Shown piece after piece: positions 6,855 to 7,410 of a stretch of DNA of 7,410 nt (position 1 is the stretch's first letter; every line of letters starts with the position of its first letter). This stretch comes from an uncultured Phocaeicola sp. (GTDB lineage Bacteria; Bacteroidota; Bacteroidia; Bacteroidales; Bacteroidaceae): NCBI GenBank assembly GCA_948579315.1, contig CAPAOL010000069.1:1-7410 (forward strand), in the 5' to 3' direction. Below the pieces are notes generated by a model. It saw only the letters and a list, made by a program, of their open reading frames with translations, did not search any database and was not told where the DNA came from. Made by a program: the position numbers and the translations under genes.

Positions 6855-6882
6855 GTGTGCAAGATACTTTTATCTTGCACAC
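6855..6882. repeat. 28-bp near-palindrome at the inner end of the right arm
   Basis: Identical over all 28 bases, including the CTTT loop, to 6592-6619 in the same orientation. The loop is therefore a direct repeat inside otherwise inverted arms. Confidence 0.9.
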
Positions 6883-6977
6883 ATCTGCAACGGCATCTTA
6901 CACACAATTATATCTCTATGTATCAATCGAATAAATGCAAAGAGTGTAGGTGTGCAAGATAATTATATCATTTTAAA
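6855..6977 (-). repeat. Right arm of the foldback element
   Basis: This 123-bp arm is the reverse complement of 6496-6619. It holds four copies of the 12-bp motif at 6855-6866, 6871-6882, 6894-6905 (CATCTTACACAC, two changes) and 6950-6961. Confidence 0.9.
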
Positions 6978-6995
6978 TCTTAGTAAAGATAAATA

Positions 6996-7019
6996 GGGTC
7001 AGTCCGAAAACCCTGTGGG
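6996..7019 (-). repeat. Insertion-sequence right-end repeat, inverted copy
   Basis: The sequence GGGTCAGTCCGAAAA followed by CCCTGTGGG is the reverse complement of 7332-7355 with one mismatch, and of 7151-7175 with one base missing and one change. In this orientation the body of the element would lie to its right. Confidence 0.75.
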
Positions 7020-7150
7020 CATAATATTTTGAAAAAAATCCAATATTGCAATGTAAGAATACAGATTCTTTTAAGGCATTATAAATTAAGTATGTCAGAC
7101 AACCGCTTGATTGGGTACCAGTATTATAACTCATCGTTTACGATTAATCA

Positions 7151-7175
7151 CCCACAGGGTTTTCAGACTGAGCCC
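7151..7175 (+). repeat. Insertion-sequence right-end repeat
   Basis: CCCACAGGGTTTTCAG then ACTGAGCCC. Its outer 14 bases are the exact complement of the start of the left-end repeat at 6383, the relation expected for the two imperfect terminal repeats of one element. Confidence 0.75.
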
Positions 7176-7189
7176 CCACAATACTAAAC

Positions 7190-7321
7190 TATTTCGTTAG
7201 CAGGGAAACGAATGCATTTGCAGAATCATTCAATGCAAAAATTAAAGCATTCAGAGCACAGTTTAGAGGAGTAGGAGATATACCATTCTTTATGTTTAGA
7301 TTATGCAAACTGACAGTGTGA
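7190..7321 (+). pseudogene. 3' fragment of an ISL3/ISAon1-like transposase gene
   Basis: The in-frame reading from about 7190 to the TGA at 7319-7321 contains NAFAESFNAKIKAFRAQFRG then a segment ending FFMFRLCKL. This resembles the C terminus of DDE transposases of the ISL3 type that are common in Bacteroides (often named ISAon1 family), including the glutamate of the AES-FN-K motif that forms the last DDE residue. The family name rests on my memory of the motif, not on a search. The rest of the gene, roughly 300 or more codons, is missing: a stop at 7169-7171 and the terminal repeat at 7151-7175 lie immediately upstream. A matching terminal repeat follows 10 bp after the stop codon, so this is the right end of one decayed copy. 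Confidence 0.7.
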
Positions 7322-7331
7322 ATTTAACATA

Positions 7332-7355
7332 CCCACAGGGTTTTCGGACTGATCC
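7332..7355 (+). repeat. Insertion-sequence right-end repeat following the transposase remnant
   Basis: CCCACAGGGTTTTCGG then ACTGATCC. It lies 10 bp after the transposase stop, where the right terminal repeat of that element is expected, and directly abuts the left-end repeat at 7356. Confidence 0.75.
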
Positions 7356-7410
7356 GGGCTCAGTTGTAATTCTTGGGGGATTGCGTTAAAATTCTTATTT
7401 TTGCATCATG
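7356..7410 (+). mobile_element. Probable left end of a further insertion sequence, running off the window
   Basis: The sequence begins with the left-end repeat (7356-7382, 24 of 27 bases as in 6383-6409). A promoter and an ATG at 7408-7410 follow within 55 bp, the spacing expected between a terminal repeat and a transposase start. Whether the gene continues cannot be seen. Confidence 0.5.
7372..7403 (+). promoter_or_regulatory. Bacteroides-type promoter at the right edge
   Basis: TATTTTTG at 7396-7403 matches TAnnTTTG exactly. CTTG at 7372-7375, 20 bp upstream, is a three-of-four match to the -33 TTTG and lies inside the terminal repeat. It probably drives whatever begins at or just after the edge. 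Confidence 0.55.

Larger units (their letters stand above)
6496..6977. mobile_element. 482-bp foldback (long inverted repeat) element, possibly MITE-like
   Basis: The left arm (6496-6619, 124 bp) is the reverse complement of the right arm (6855-6977, 123 bp). There are about 11 mismatches and one single-base gap, so identity is near 90%; four of the mismatches fall in the loop of the inner near-palindrome. The arms enclose a 235-bp spacer (6620-6854) with a 22-bp tandem array. Both outer ends carry TTTAAA; because that hexamer is palindromic it could be either part of the arms or a 6-bp target duplication. Two overlapping reading frames of 66-71 codons exist only because of the repeats and resemble no protein. 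The structure suits a non-autonomous mobile element or a strongly folded RNA; neither can be proved from sequence alone. Confidence 0.8.
6996..7175. mobile_element. Possible 180-bp MITE bounded by insertion-sequence ends
   Basis: Two inverted copies of the same 24-25 bp terminal repeat face each other across about 130 bp of AT-rich non-coding DNA (7020-7150). This is the layout of a small non-autonomous element mobilised by the parent transposase. Against this, no flanking target duplication is seen and the repeat at 6996 pairs slightly better with the one at 7332-7355, so it may instead be rearranged debris. Confidence 0.4.

Noticed and set aside
6536..6996. Two plus-strand reading frames (6536-6751 and 6796-6996) sharing the peptide CARYFYLAH
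   Set aside because: They are by-products of the inverted and direct repeats: the shared peptide is just the translation of the duplicated 28-bp near-palindrome. There is no promoter box and no family resemblance.
6383..7175. A single composite element from the left end at 6383 to the right end at 7151-7175
   Set aside because: The outer 14 bases are perfectly inverted, but the 8 bases outside each end (CTAAGCTT and CCACAATA) are not a duplication, and no transposase lies between them.

Overview
The window looks like chromosomal DNA from the genus Bacteroides or a close relative (Bacteroidales). It is AT-rich. Several genes have a perfect TAnnTTTG element, the -7 box of the Bacteroidetes primary sigma factor, just upstream, and they lack clear Shine-Dalgarno sites. 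The proteins are typical of that group: a two-subunit class 1B dihydroorotate dehydrogenase, a short TrmD, and an NAD+-dependent LigA. I could not run a database search, so no species is named.

Positions 1-6153 are a compact housekeeping block. It begins with a small Xre-type regulator (7-477). Next come pyrK (554-1330) and pyrD (1318-2229), which overlap and together encode the FAD/[2Fe-2S] and FMN subunits that oxidise dihydroorotate with NAD+ in pyrimidine synthesis. A strong hairpin at 2386-2436 separates pyrD from the convergent trmD (2447-3124, minus strand). trmD and ligA (3200-5200) diverge from a 75-bp promoter region. dapA (5260-6153) follows ligA with its own -7 box and ends at a perfect 24-bp stem-loop (6196-6249). 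The genes are functionally unrelated (pyrimidine synthesis, tRNA methylation, DNA ligation, lysine/diaminopimelate synthesis); apart from pyrK-pyrD I see no evidence of a shared pathway.

Positions 6250-7410 contain no intact gene that I can support, but they are dense in repeats. Five related sequences resemble the ends of one ISL3/ISAon1-like insertion sequence family: 6383-6409, 6996-7019, 7151-7175, 7332-7355 and 7356-7382. The 3' end of a transposase gene (about 7190-7321) survives among them. The last two ends abut, and the final 55 bases look like the left end, promoter and possible start codon of another copy that runs off the window.

Inside this graveyard, at 6496-6977, is the most unusual structure: a 482-bp foldback element. 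It has about 90% identical arms of 124 and 123 bp, eight copies of a 12-bp motif (TATCTTGCACAC or its complement), a near-palindrome repeated at the inner end of each arm, and a central array of about five 22-bp units. It has no convincing coding capacity and may be a non-autonomous mobile element, a source of a structured RNA, or a protein-binding array.
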